A stretch of DNA of 6,397 bases from the NCBI GenBank assembly GCA_017483425.1, contig JAFUWM010000227.1, forward strand, positions 1 to 6,397, given 5' to 3'. Both the position numbers and the translations under genes were made by a program. The DNA is from Lachnospiraceae bacterium (GTDB lineage Bacteria; Bacillota; Clostridia; Lachnospirales; Lachnospiraceae). Below, piece after piece: positions 1-6,348 of the stretch (position 1 is its first letter; every line of letters starts with the position of its first letter). The notes beneath the pieces are model-generated. The model ran no database searches. It saw nothing but the letters and a program-made list of their open reading frames with translations, and was not told the origin of the DNA.

Positions 1-150
1 ATGAGAACCATCGCCGAGGGTGTTGAGACCAAGGAGCAGGCTGATTTCTTAAGAGACGCCGGATGCGACATAGCGCAGGGTTATTATTATTCAAAGCCCA
101 TACCTACTGACGAGTTTGAAAGGCTTTTGGAAGAAGGGAGTTTGAAATGA
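1..150 (+). CDS. C-terminal end of an EAL-domain cyclic-di-GMP phosphodiesterase (5' truncated by window)
   Basis: Frame 1 is open from the first base to the TGA at 148-150 and encodes 49 residues. They match the last strand and helix of an EAL domain: an IAEGVET motif (its first Glu is conserved and functionally important in EAL enzymes), then a GCD-x2-QGYYYSKP motif and a short acidic tail. EAL proteins hydrolyse cyclic-di-GMP to linear pGpG in the cytoplasm. The EAL signature itself and any N-terminal sensory or GGDEF domain lie upstream of the window, so catalytic competence cannot be judged. The ATG at position 1 is almost certainly an internal Met, because the conserved fold continues upstream. 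The stop overlaps the start of the next gene (ATGA), indicating co-transcription and translational coupling. The family call is secure; the exact role is not. Confidence 0.9.
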   Translation: MRTIAEGVETKEQADFLRDAGCDIAQGYYYSKPIPTDEFERLLEEGSLK

Positions 151-1247
151 TCTTCGTAAGGCATGAGAATCTTAAGGTCGGAATGAGACTCGCGAAGCCT
201 ATATATGATAAAAAAGGCGTCCTCCTTTACGAGAGGGATTCAAAGCTCACCCCGCAGGGTATAGAGAGTGTAAAGAACTTTGGCATAATAGGGCTTTATA
301 TATTGGAGCCGGCTGAGCCTGTGCCGCCGATGACCGAGGAGGATATAGAGTTCGAGCGTTTCCAGCAGGCGACAAGCTTTGCCATAGCGGATGAACTGAA
401 AGAGCTTCACGATCACGGTAAGATAAAGAATCTGCCGAATATCACGGCATCAATAATAAAAGGATACGGAAGGCTCGATCACAGGATAAACTTCGTGCAG
501 AATTTAAGGAGCAAGGAGGATGAGCTTTCAAAACATTCCCTTAATGTGGCAATGCTCTGCGCGATGATCACCCATAAGATGAATACAAAGCTTTCGGATC
601 AGAATGAGACCGTTACCGCTGCGATAGTACACGGAGTGGGAAGACTCGATGTGCCGGAAGAGGTAAGGGACAGGAAGGAGAAGACCGAAAGCGATCTTAA
701 GCTCATATACGAATGTAAGAAGAGAGGCGAGTCCATTATTGAATCAGCGTTTCTCTCGACTCCGGGAATAAACCGCATAGTATCCCAGTCAACCCGTATG
801 CTGCACGCATTTGATGAGGGACATGAGCTTGATATAAGGAAGAACGTTATCGGAGCAAAGGTTCTGTGCCTTGCGCGCGTTTTTGATAATATGACGGCTA
901 TGAATGATGTCAATGAGCCAAGCTCGGAAATATCCGCGGTCAGATTCCTCATGGAGCATGATGAGTTTTTTGATGCTGAAATGGTAAATGCGCTTATAGA
1001 CAGCATAAACCTGCTGGCTCCGGGTACAACCGTCGAGCTTACAAACGGAGACAAGGGACTTGTCATAACAGAGAATACATACAATATCTTAGAGCCTATT
1101 GTCCTTTCGTTCGGTGACAACAGGATCATAGATCTCGGACAGAAGCTGATATACGGAGATCTTGGCATCAAGGATGTCATGAAGACCATGGATAACAGAA
1201 ATATCATAGACAGGGAGGCTCTTAAAAAGGCAGGAATAAATCTTTAA
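147..1247 (+). CDS. Degenerate HD-GYP-domain protein, probably non-catalytic cyclic-di-GMP-family regulator
   Basis: The 366-residue cytoplasmic protein has no signal peptide or membrane segment. Residues about 8-53 form the small N-terminal domain typical of Firmicutes HD-GYP proteins (LKVGM ... KKGVLLYERDSKLT ... GIIGLYI). Residues about 126-290 align with HD-GYP: E126-x3-H130 and the following helix, H162-G163-V-G-R where active enzymes have HDIGK, D247-N-M-T for the usual D-x2-(D/A)-x-T segment, and FDAEMVNAL near the end. A C-terminal segment (about 292-333, GTTVEL-NGDKGLV) is also typical of clostridial members. The HD aspartate is Gly163, the His of the usual HPxxG segment seems to be Cys190, and the HHE and GYP motifs are absent. 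Metal-dependent hydrolysis is therefore unlikely; a binding or scaffold role is an inference. The start is supported by AAGGGAG at 134-140, six bases before the ATG, and by the ATGA overlap with the EAL gene. Confidence 0.85.
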   Translation: MIFVRHENLKVGMRLAKPIYDKKGVLLYERDSKLTPQGIESVKNFGIIGLYILEPAEPVPPMTEEDIEFERFQQATSFAIADELKELHDHGKIKNLPNITASIIKGYGRLDHRINFVQNLRSKEDELSKHSLNVAMLCAMITHKMNTKLSDQNETVTAAIVHGVGRLDVPEEVRDRKEKTESDLKLIYECKKRGESIIESAFLSTPGINRIVSQSTRMLHAFDEGHELDIRKNVIGAKVLCLARVFDNMTAMNDVNEPSSEISAVRFLMEHDEFFDAEMVNALIDSINLLAPGTTVELTNGDKGLVITENTYNILEPIVLSFGDNRIIDLGQKLIYGDLGIKDVMKTMDNRNIIDREALKKAGINL

Positions 1248-1265
1248 TCAAAAATGATCAATCGT

Positions 1266-1293
1266 TGTCCGGGCTTTGTTCTGTGCCCGGACA
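1266..1293 (+). terminator. GC-rich hairpin after the HD-GYP-like gene, imperfect terminator candidate
   Basis: TGTCCGGGC at 1266-1274 and GCCCGGACA at 1285-1293 form a perfect 9-bp stem with a 10-base loop, starting 18 bases after the stop codon. Position and GC content suit transcription termination. However, the stem is followed by CATCAAAAAGTTCG, and the nearest T-run begins about 15 bases later (1308-1311), so this is not a textbook intrinsic terminator. It may act as an mRNA 3' stabiliser or be Rho- or NusG-assisted. The right arm also overlaps the imperfect palindrome TGTGCCCGGACACA (1282-1295), so an operator role is an alternative. Confidence 0.5.
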
Positions 1294-1384
1294 CATCAAA
1301 AAGTTCGTTTTATTCATAATTTCGTTTTTTTCAAAATAAGATTCAGATTTAACTATTCATGACAGCCCGAAGCATTTGTTGCCG

Positions 1385-1413
1385 TGGGCATACAAAAGCA
1401 CACACTTTGTAAT
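1385..1413 (+). promoter_or_regulatory. Possible sigma-A promoter for comM-dprA
   Basis: TGGGCA (1385-1390), a 17-base spacer and TGTAAT (1408-1413) match the -35 and -10 consensus at 4/6 and 5/6. The predicted transcription start near 1420 would give a leader of about 33 bases before the comM ATG. The rest of the 1248-1452 intergenic region holds the hairpin at 1266-1293, an AT-rich stretch (about 1297-1360) with two TTCGTTTT copies at 1304-1311 and 1321-1328, and no ORF I can support. This is consensus matching by eye, so confidence is low. Confidence 0.3.
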
Positions 1414-1438
1414 CAGATAAAAAACTTTTTAAACCGGC

Positions 1439-1444
1439 AGGAGG
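1439..1444 (+). promoter_or_regulatory. Ribosome binding site that fixes the comM start
   Basis: A perfect AGGAGG lies 8 bases before the ATG at 1453. The open frame extends upstream to a GTG at 1384, but that codon has no Shine-Dalgarno sequence. The 23 extra residues it would add are also unlike the start of ComM proteins, so the start at 1453 is preferred. Confidence 0.88.
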
Positions 1445-1452
1445 AAATCAAT

Positions 1453-2988
1453 ATGTACAGTTGTGTAAAGACACTGGCTCTCAGCGGACTCATAGGTAAA
1501 GAGATCCGGGTGGAGGCGGATATGTCCGAAGGTCTTCCCGTATTTGAAATGGTAGGGTTTCTGGGCGGAGAAGTGAAAGAAGCAAGAGAGAGGGTAAGGA
1601 CTGCCCTGAAAAATTCCGGAGTTTCACTTCCTCCAAAGAGGATCACGGTAAACCTCTCACCCGCGGACATCAAAAAAAGCGGCACATCCTATGATCTTGC
1701 GGTTGCGGTTTCATTGCTGAAACTGCTCGGGAAGCTACCGCCTGAATCCGCCGACGGCATGGTAGTCATAGGGGAATTGGGACTGTCGGGAGAGATACAC
1801 AAAGTAAACGGAGTGCTGCCCATGCTAATAGAAGCAAAGAGCATGGGAATATCCTCATGCATGGTTCCGCATGACAATATCGCTGAGGCTATGGCTGTGG
1901 ATGGAATGGGAGTTATCGGTGTTAGATCCATAGAAGAGATGAGATCATTTTTTGAAGGTAAGGAAACGGAATGCGTAAGAAATGCCCGCGCAGATTTAAA
2001 TGATATGTATGAGGACACGGATTATGATGTGGACTTTTCAGAGGTGAACGGGCAGGAGACCTGCAAGAGAGCAATGGAGATAGCGGCTGCGGGAATGCAC
2101 AATATACTTCTGATAGGTCCGCCGGGATCGGGAAAGACTATGCTCGCAAAAAGGCTTCCGACTATACTTCCAAAGCCAGACACAGACGAGTGCATGGAGA
2201 TCACAAAGATATACAGTGTGGCAGGACTCTTAAAAGACGGGCAGGGTCTTATAAGGACGAGGCCGTTTGTAGCGCCGCATCATACCATATCGGCTGCGGC
2301 AATGGCAGGAGGCGGCGCGATACCGAGACCCGGAGAGTGTTCGTTATCTCACAGGGGAGTTTTATTCCTTGACGAGCTGCCGGAGTTTTCAAAGAGTACA
2401 CTTGAGATACTCAGGCAGCCTATGGAGGATAAGCAAGTCACCATTGCAAGGGCTGCCGCAAGCTATACATATCCGGCGGGATTTCTTTTATGCGCGGCGA
2501 TGAACCCGTGTAAATGCGGTTATTACCCGGACAGGGAGAAGTGCAGGTGTTCTGATTCTGACGTACAGAAATATCTGGGAAAGATATCGGGGCCGCTGCT
2601 GGACCGGATCGATATCTGCGCCGAGGCTTCAAGGATGGATTATAAGGATATAAGCTCTAAAGAATGCGGTGAGAGCTCGGCTGTGATAAGAAAGAGGGTA
2701 GAGGGAGCCGTTATGATGCAGAAAGAGAGATTTAAGGACTCTGATATAAGGTTTAATACGGATATAGGGGTAAAGGATATTGACAGATACTGTCATTTGG
2801 GAAGAAAAGAAGAGAAGCTTATGAGGGAAGCCTTTGAGAGCATAGGACTTTCGGCAAGGGCTTATCACAAGATGATAAGGGTGGCGAGGACGATAGCAGA
2901 TCTTGACGGTTCGGAGAAGATAGAATGCCGGCATCTGTCAGAGGCCATAGGCTTCAGGAATATAGACAGGAGGTACTGGAATGGATGA
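1453..2988 (+). CDS. comM: ComM/YifB-family AAA+ ATPase (Mg-chelatase-like, DNA branch-migration helicase in transformation)
   Basis: The product has 511 residues, the usual length for this family. Residues 1-165 are the N-terminal ChlI/Lon-like domain (GLPVFEMVG at 27-35, then VKEARERVRTALKNSG). The AAA+ module has Walker A GPPGSGKT at 222-229 (Lys228, Thr229) and Walker B LFLDE at 304-308, with the APHHTIS insert between them. It is followed by a CKCG ... CRC cysteine cluster (Cys353, 355, 364, 366), probably metal-binding and common in non-enterobacterial ComM, and by the GPLLDRIDI segment. The C-terminal Mg-chelatase domain has SARAYHKMIRVARTIADL. Characterised ComM is a hexameric helicase promoting branch migration during natural transformation. 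The annotation as magnesium chelatase is a common misnomer, and no chlorophyll genes are present. Its last 8 bases overlap dprA. The gene appears intact and ordinary for the lineage. Confidence 0.96.
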   Translation: MYSCVKTLALSGLIGKEIRVEADMSEGLPVFEMVGFLGGEVKEARERVRTALKNSGVSLPPKRITVNLSPADIKKSGTSYDLAVAVSLLKLLGKLPPESADGMVVIGELGLSGEIHKVNGVLPMLIEAKSMGISSCMVPHDNIAEAMAVDGMGVIGVRSIEEMRSFFEGKETECVRNARADLNDMYEDTDYDVDFSEVNGQETCKRAMEIAAAGMHNILLIGPPGSGKTMLAKRLPTILPKPDTDECMEITKIYSVAGLLKDGQGLIRTRPFVAPHHTISAAAMAGGGAIPRPGECSLSHRGVLFLDELPEFSKSTLEILRQPMEDKQVTIARAAASYTYPAGFLLCAAMNPCKCGYYPDREKCRCSDSDVQKYLGKISGPLLDRIDICAEASRMDYKDISSKECGESSAVIRKRVEGAVMMQKERFKDSDIRFNTDIGVKDIDRYCHLGRKEEKLMREAFESIGLSARAYHKMIRVARTIADLDGSEKIECRHLSEAIGFRNIDRRYWNG

Positions 2989-3868
2989 AATAAGATATAT
3001 CACGAGATTTGAAGAGGACTATCCCGATAAGCTGAGGTTTATACCTTCTCCGCCTGCCGGGATATATGTAAAAGGCGATCTGCCCGATCCTGACAAAAAG
3101 ACCGTTGCGATAGTAGGCGCGAGAAGCTGTACGGAATACGGGCGCAGGATGGCGCAATACTTCGCTTCGCATCTTGCATCAGCCGGGGTGCAGATTGTAT
3201 GCGGGCTGGCGAGGGGGATTGACGGTATAGCCCAGAAAGCGGCTCTTGAAGCCGGAGGCAGGTCTTTTGGCATATTGGGCTGCGGAGTAGATATTGTGTA
3301 TCCAAAGGAAAACAGAGAAATTTACGATATGATCCAAGGCCATGGCGGACTCATATCCGAGCATCCGCAGGGTGCGGCTCCGCTGGGTCCGCATTTTGCT
3401 TCAAGAAACCGCATCATATCCGGTCTGTGCGATATCCTGCTTGTGATAGAAGCAAGGCTGAAATCAGGAACATCAATAACCGTTAATGATGCGCTGGAGC
3501 AGGGGAGGGATATATTCGCGGTTCCGGGAAGACTTACCGACGGGCTTTCTGCCGGATGCAATAAACTCATATCAGAAGGAGCCGGTGTCGCTCTTCATCC
3601 CGATGACATATTAAAGGCATTGGGACTTATGTGCGAGGAGCCGGTTTCATTTGCCAGGGATAAAGCATCAGGTATTAGAAATTCGCTTGATCTTTCCAAT
3701 AAAGAAAAGCTCGTATATGACTGTCTGGATCTCTATCCCAAAACAGCGGATGAGATAATAAGAACCAGCCGCCTCCCGATATCCGAAGTGATGGAAAAGC
3801 TTACGAGCCTGTGCATAAAAGGCGCAGCAAAAGAATGCGGCAGAAGTAATTATATTAAACTGGGTTAA
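2981..3868 (+). CDS. dprA: DNA processing protein DprA (RecA loader on single-stranded DNA)
   Basis: The 295-residue cytoplasmic protein contains the DprA Rossmann-like domain: VAIVGARSCTEYG (42-54), GLARGIDGIAQKAAL (75-89), GCGVDIVYPKEN (100-111), ISEHP (125-129), SRNRIISG (141-148) and the KSGTSIT ... ALEQGRDIFAVPG block ending near 184. A DprA-type winged-helix domain fills the last 60 or so residues. DprA binds incoming single-stranded DNA, protects it and loads RecA. The N-terminal SAM/helix-hairpin-helix domain of longer homologues (about 360 residues) is missing: only about 40 residues precede the Rossmann core. AGGAGG at 2968-2973, inside comM, lies 7 bases before the ATG, so both the start and translational coupling are well supported. 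In many Clostridia topA follows dprA; here a convergent gene follows. Confidence 0.96.
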   Translation: MDEIRYITRFEEDYPDKLRFIPSPPAGIYVKGDLPDPDKKTVAIVGARSCTEYGRRMAQYFASHLASAGVQIVCGLARGIDGIAQKAALEAGGRSFGILGCGVDIVYPKENREIYDMIQGHGGLISEHPQGAAPLGPHFASRNRIISGLCDILLVIEARLKSGTSITVNDALEQGRDIFAVPGRLTDGLSAGCNKLISEGAGVALHPDDILKALGLMCEEPVSFARDKASGIRNSLDLSNKEKLVYDCLDLYPKTADEIIRTSRLPISEVMEKLTSLCIKGAAKECGRSNYIKLG

Positions 3869-3875
3869 AAAAAGA

Positions 3876-4772
3876 TTATTCTAAGATCGAGCCGCAGATA
3901 TCGCAGTAGTAGGCATCCGTAAGGAAATGAAGCCTTCCTTTTTCACATACAGGGCATACGCCCCCGTCTTTAAGCCAGTATGAAGCGTCATGCTGTGGTG
4001 GTGCTGCGGGAGCGACAGGCTGTTTTTGAATGTAAGCTGCTTCAGGTTTTTTAGCAGCTGCTATGGATTCGTCTTCAAAATCATTAAGTCCGGCATTTAA
4101 GGCTTCATCAGTATAATTTGAAGCTCTGGCGAGGACATGGGTCTGTTTCACGTTTATGTATTCGTTTATGGAAGGACTGATGGAGAGTATCTCACAGCCG
4201 CAGCGCACTGTGCTCGGATTCATACGGAACACATGCAGGATGCGTGCTTTCACATGGAATATTTTTTCAAGGACATCATCTTCAAAATATGTATATATGA
4301 GACGATGTATAAGGTTTTTGGATTCAAGATCCGAACCGACATTTATACCGATGCCTGTTATGGAAATGTCATTGACCACGCAGGGATATTTACCGTCAAG
4401 CATGCTTATGGTACAGGAGCTTCTGTAGCCTACTGATATCCTGACGGAGTGTCTGCGGTTTACCGGTGTGCTGTCACCGTTTCCCTTTATTATATAGCTT
4501 CGCTCAGGTTTTCTCTGGTAACGGATCGAAACGTCCTTCCAGACATGTAGTCTGCCGGAGATCGGGTTCAGATATCTGATCTCCATATGGTGGCATCTGT
4601 TGTCTATGTGCAGGGCATTTTCAAGGATTATTATCGGCTCGGCATATATGGTGTTTTCCGGATCCTCCGCGTCGGCATAGGGCAGCAGATTTGTCGTGAA
4701 ATCAAAATGCTTGTCCTTTATATCAAAGGCGATTATGATGCTCTCAGTCTTAGGCACTTCACTAAGATACAT
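3876..4772 (-). CDS. PilZ-domain cyclic-di-GMP receptor with C-terminal zinc ribbon
   Basis: From the ATG at 4772 the product has 298 residues. Residues about 8-100 resemble the N-terminal YcgR-like barrel that precedes PilZ (NPISGRLHVWKDVSIRY). The PilZ domain follows with both cyclic-di-GMP motifs intact: R107-x3-R111 (in NRRHSVR) and D135-x-S137-x2-G140 (DISITGIGI). An acidic, then Ala/Pro-rich linker (about 220-260) leads to a zinc ribbon with Cys273-x2-Cys276 and Cys290-x2-Cys293. There is no signal peptide or membrane segment. YcgR-type proteins act on the flagellar motor or other surface machinery; the target here is unknown. The frame can be extended to a TTG at 4796, but AAAGGGA (4780-4786) sits 7 bases before the ATG at 4772, favouring the shorter form. 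The gene converges on dprA, with 7 bases between the two stops. Confidence 0.88.
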   Translation of the reverse strand: MYLSEVPKTESIIIAFDIKDKHFDFTTNLLPYADAEDPENTIYAEPIIILENALHIDNRCHHMEIRYLNPISGRLHVWKDVSIRYQRKPERSYIIKGNGDSTPVNRRHSVRISVGYRSSCTISMLDGKYPCVVNDISITGIGINVGSDLESKNLIHRLIYTYFEDDVLEKIFHVKARILHVFRMNPSTVRCGCEILSISPSINEYINVKQTHVLARASNYTDEALNAGLNDFEDESIAAAKKPEAAYIQKQPVAPAAPPQHDASYWLKDGGVCPVCEKGRLHFLTDAYYCDICGSILE

Positions 4773-4815
4773 AAACCAATCCCTTTCTGGCGTCAAACAC
4801 CTGTTGCCTTAAATT

Positions 4816-4824
4816 ATTGTACCA
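4816..4824 (-). promoter_or_regulatory. Extended -10 promoter for the PilZ gene
   Basis: On the minus strand TGGTACAAT gives a TGn extension plus a -10 hexamer matching TATAAT at 5/6. The -35 region (TGCACC at 17-base spacing) is weak, as is usual for extended -10 promoters. Predicted transcription would begin near 4809, leaving a leader of about 37 bases to the ATG at 4772. This site lies in the 67-base gap after the MATE gene, so the PilZ gene may be expressed independently of MATE. Confidence 0.45.
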
Positions 4825-4836
4825 TATATAATATGG
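4822..4836. repeat. Inverted repeat CCATAT-ATA-ATATGG abutting the PilZ -10
   Basis: Perfect 6-base arms (4822-4827 and 4831-4836) flank a 3-base centre. The repeat ends exactly at the -10 hexamer of the predicted PilZ promoter, so a repressor bound there would block the promoter. A second short inverted repeat, TGGTG-GGTG-CACCA (4834-4847), adjoins it. No known operator is recognised, and AT-rich palindromes of this size can arise by chance. Confidence 0.4.
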
Positions 4837-4863
4837 TGGGTGCACCAGTTTCTCGTTTTGCCG

Positions 4864-6282
4864 TTATTTCTTATATTGCGTCAGATCGTTTATCCAGAAG
4901 CCGTTTCGTACCATGAAAAATCCGATGACGCATTTTATAAGCTCAAGGCTTTGCATGGAAGCAAACAGTACCAGTATGGTAAGGGATGTAAACCTGACGA
5001 GCAATATGAGTATAGGAATAGTGAAGAACCATGCAAAAAGAGAGTCAAAGGCAAAGGTTATCCAAGTCTTTCCGCCGGATCTAAGCGTAAAATACGCGCA
5101 GTTTTCATACGCGTATAAAGGCATGAATAAAGCGCAAGTCCTTATCAGGCCTGTGGCTATAGCCTTTACAGCGCCCGAGGTTTTGAAGAGTTCCGGGAAA
5201 TAACCGGATATCGCAAAGAGTATGGCTCCGGATATGACGCAGAGACCTAATGTAAATGCCGTAAGCTGGTATGAGGTTTCCTTTATCTCATGATCTTTTT
5301 TCATCCTTTTGCCAAGCTCCTGACCAAGTATGATCGCTATAGTGTCCCCCATTGCAATGAAAGCAATATTAAAAAGGTTGTTTATCGTGGTGCTTATGTT
5401 CATGGCGGCGACAACATCAAGACCGCGGAGTGAATACTGCTGGCTGTTTACGGTCTGACCAAGCGACCAGAGGAACTCGTTCAAAAGCAGGGGCGCTGCC
5501 TTTGGCAGTATGCTGACGATCAGCGAAGTGGGAATGAAAAAGCTTCGGTAAAGTCCCGCGGCAAAGGGATTGCGGGATTTATTCCGGTGAGTCCATATAA
5601 CGAGTATCGCAAGTTCAGCAAATCTTGATATGACCGTGGCAATAGCGGCACCTGACACACCCATAACAGGAAACCCGAATTTGCCATAGATCAGCAGATA
5701 AGTTCCGACAAGGTTTATAAGCATGGCCATGATGCCTGCGGCCATGGGAACTATCGTCTCTCCGGTTTCTCTCAGAGTACCTGCATATGAGAAAGAGAGC
5801 GCAAGCGGGAGCATCCCGAAATACATGATAAAGAGGTATTCATTCGCGGATGACAGGGTGGCGTATGCATCGCCTGTTCCGCTCTCACCCTTTAACCATA
5901 GGTTAATGAGATCGTTTCCCCTGAATACAAATATCAGTATCCCGATCAAGGTGACGATAAAGGACAGGATCACCTTCATGCGCATGGTGAAGCGTATGCC
6001 TTCGGCATCACCCTTTCCGGCAAACTGTGCGGTAAATATGCCTATCCCCGCATTACCGCCAAAGAGGCACAGCATGAATACGAACAGCAACTGGTTCACT
6101 ATGGAAACGCCGCTCATAGCGTCCGTGCCGATGCGACCGACCATGATATTGTCGAGCATACCCACAAAGTTCGTGATGCCATTCTGTATCATTATAGGAA
6201 TGGCAATCCTGAGCGTCATTTTATAAAAATCACTTGTACCGATAAGGTTCAGCTTATTTGTCTGCATAGTGATGAATATCAT
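4864..6282 (-). CDS. MATE-family multidrug/cation efflux transporter
   Basis: The inner-membrane protein has 472 residues, within or slightly above the usual 440-470 of MATE antiporters. About twelve hydrophobic segments are visible in two related halves. The first half begins IAIPIMIQNGITNFVGMLDNIMVGRIG (split here as residues 26-41 and 42-52), a classic MATE TM1 with Asp44. The motif SFSYAGTLRETGET and the NLVGTYLLIYG ... GVSGAAIATVISR region match TM5-TM6. The second half starts near residue 265 with LLLNEFLWSLGQTVNSQ. MATE proteins export cationic compounds in exchange for Na+ or H+; the substrate cannot be read from sequence. Two in-frame ATGs, at 6282 and 6267, lack a clear Shine-Dalgarno sequence; the 6267 start (MQTNKLNLIG) gives a more typical N-terminus. 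It lies upstream of and in the same direction as the PilZ gene, with a 67-base gap after the best PilZ frame. Confidence 0.93.
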   Translation of the reverse strand: MIFITMQTNKLNLIGTSDFYKMTLRIAIPIMIQNGITNFVGMLDNIMVGRIGTDAMSGVSIVNQLLFVFMLCLFGGNAGIGIFTAQFAGKGDAEGIRFTMRMKVILSFIVTLIGILIFVFRGNDLINLWLKGESGTGDAYATLSSANEYLFIMYFGMLPLALSFSYAGTLRETGETIVPMAAGIMAMLINLVGTYLLIYGKFGFPVMGVSGAAIATVISRFAELAILVIWTHRNKSRNPFAAGLYRSFFIPTSLIVSILPKAAPLLLNEFLWSLGQTVNSQQYSLRGLDVVAAMNISTTINNLFNIAFIAMGDTIAIILGQELGKRMKKDHEIKETSYQLTAFTLGLCVISGAILFAISGYFPELFKTSGAVKAIATGLIRTCALFMPLYAYENCAYFTLRSGGKTWITFAFDSLFAWFFTIPILILLVRFTSLTILVLFASMQSLELIKCVIGFFMVRNGFWINDLTQYKK

Positions 6283-6303
6283 ATCACATATGAGTGAAGA
6301 TGT

Positions 6304-6309
6304 GTTATA
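6304..6309 (-). promoter_or_regulatory. Possible -10 of the MATE promoter
   Basis: Read on the minus strand, TATAAC matches TATAAT at 5/6 and lies 21 bases before the ATG at 6282 and 36 before that at 6267. No good -35 is visible at the expected spacing, although an A8 tract (complement of 6331-6338) upstream could aid RNA polymerase binding. Transcription would start near 6297, leaving a very short leader without an obvious ribosome site. Confidence 0.35.
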
Positions 6310-6317
6310 ACCCGCAA

Positions 6318-6346
6318 TTTACTATATATGTTTTTTTTGTTATAAT
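6318..6346 (+). promoter_or_regulatory. Strong sigma-A-type promoter for the gene leaving the window
   Basis: TTTACT (6318-6323, 4/6 match to the -35), a 17-base spacer and a perfect TATAAT (6341-6346), preceded by TGT to give an extended -10 (6338-6346). The spacer includes a run of eight T. Predicted transcription starts near 6353, inside the inverted repeat at 6349-6364, and the downstream start codon at 6392 is about 40 bases away. Confidence 0.7.
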
Positions 6347-6348
6347 TC

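Noticed and set aside
599..1207. 202-codon minus-strand open frame opposite the HD-GYP-like gene
   Set aside because: It lies antisense to a gene with clear domain conservation; its Ser-rich translation matches no family and has no ribosome site. It is a codon-usage shadow.
1304..1328. Direct repeat TTCGTTTT twice, 17 bases apart
   Set aside because: Eight-base T-rich words in an AT-rich region are likely chance; no promoter element is positioned to make them useful.
1384..1452. Upstream GTG start for comM adding 23 residues
   Set aside because: No ribosome site precedes it, the extension is unlike ComM N-termini, and AGGAGG sits ideally before the ATG at 1453.
1384..2988. Magnesium chelatase (chlorophyll/cobalamin) function for the AAA+ gene
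   Set aside because: The ChlI-like N-domain, the CKCG ... CRC cluster and the adjacent dprA identify ComM/YifB; no tetrapyrrole genes are near.
3215..3250. Gln85 in GIDGIAQKAAL where many DprA proteins have His
   Set aside because: From my knowledge of clostridial DprA sequences this looks like lineage variation; all other core motifs are intact.
5723..6226. 167-codon plus-strand open frame opposite the MATE gene
   Set aside because: It is antisense to a conserved membrane protein, and its Pro/Ser/Met-rich translation is typical of a reverse-strand shadow.
6284..6297. TCAC ... GTGA inverted repeat just upstream of the MATE start
   Set aside because: Only 4-base arms in AT-rich DNA; too weak to call an operator.
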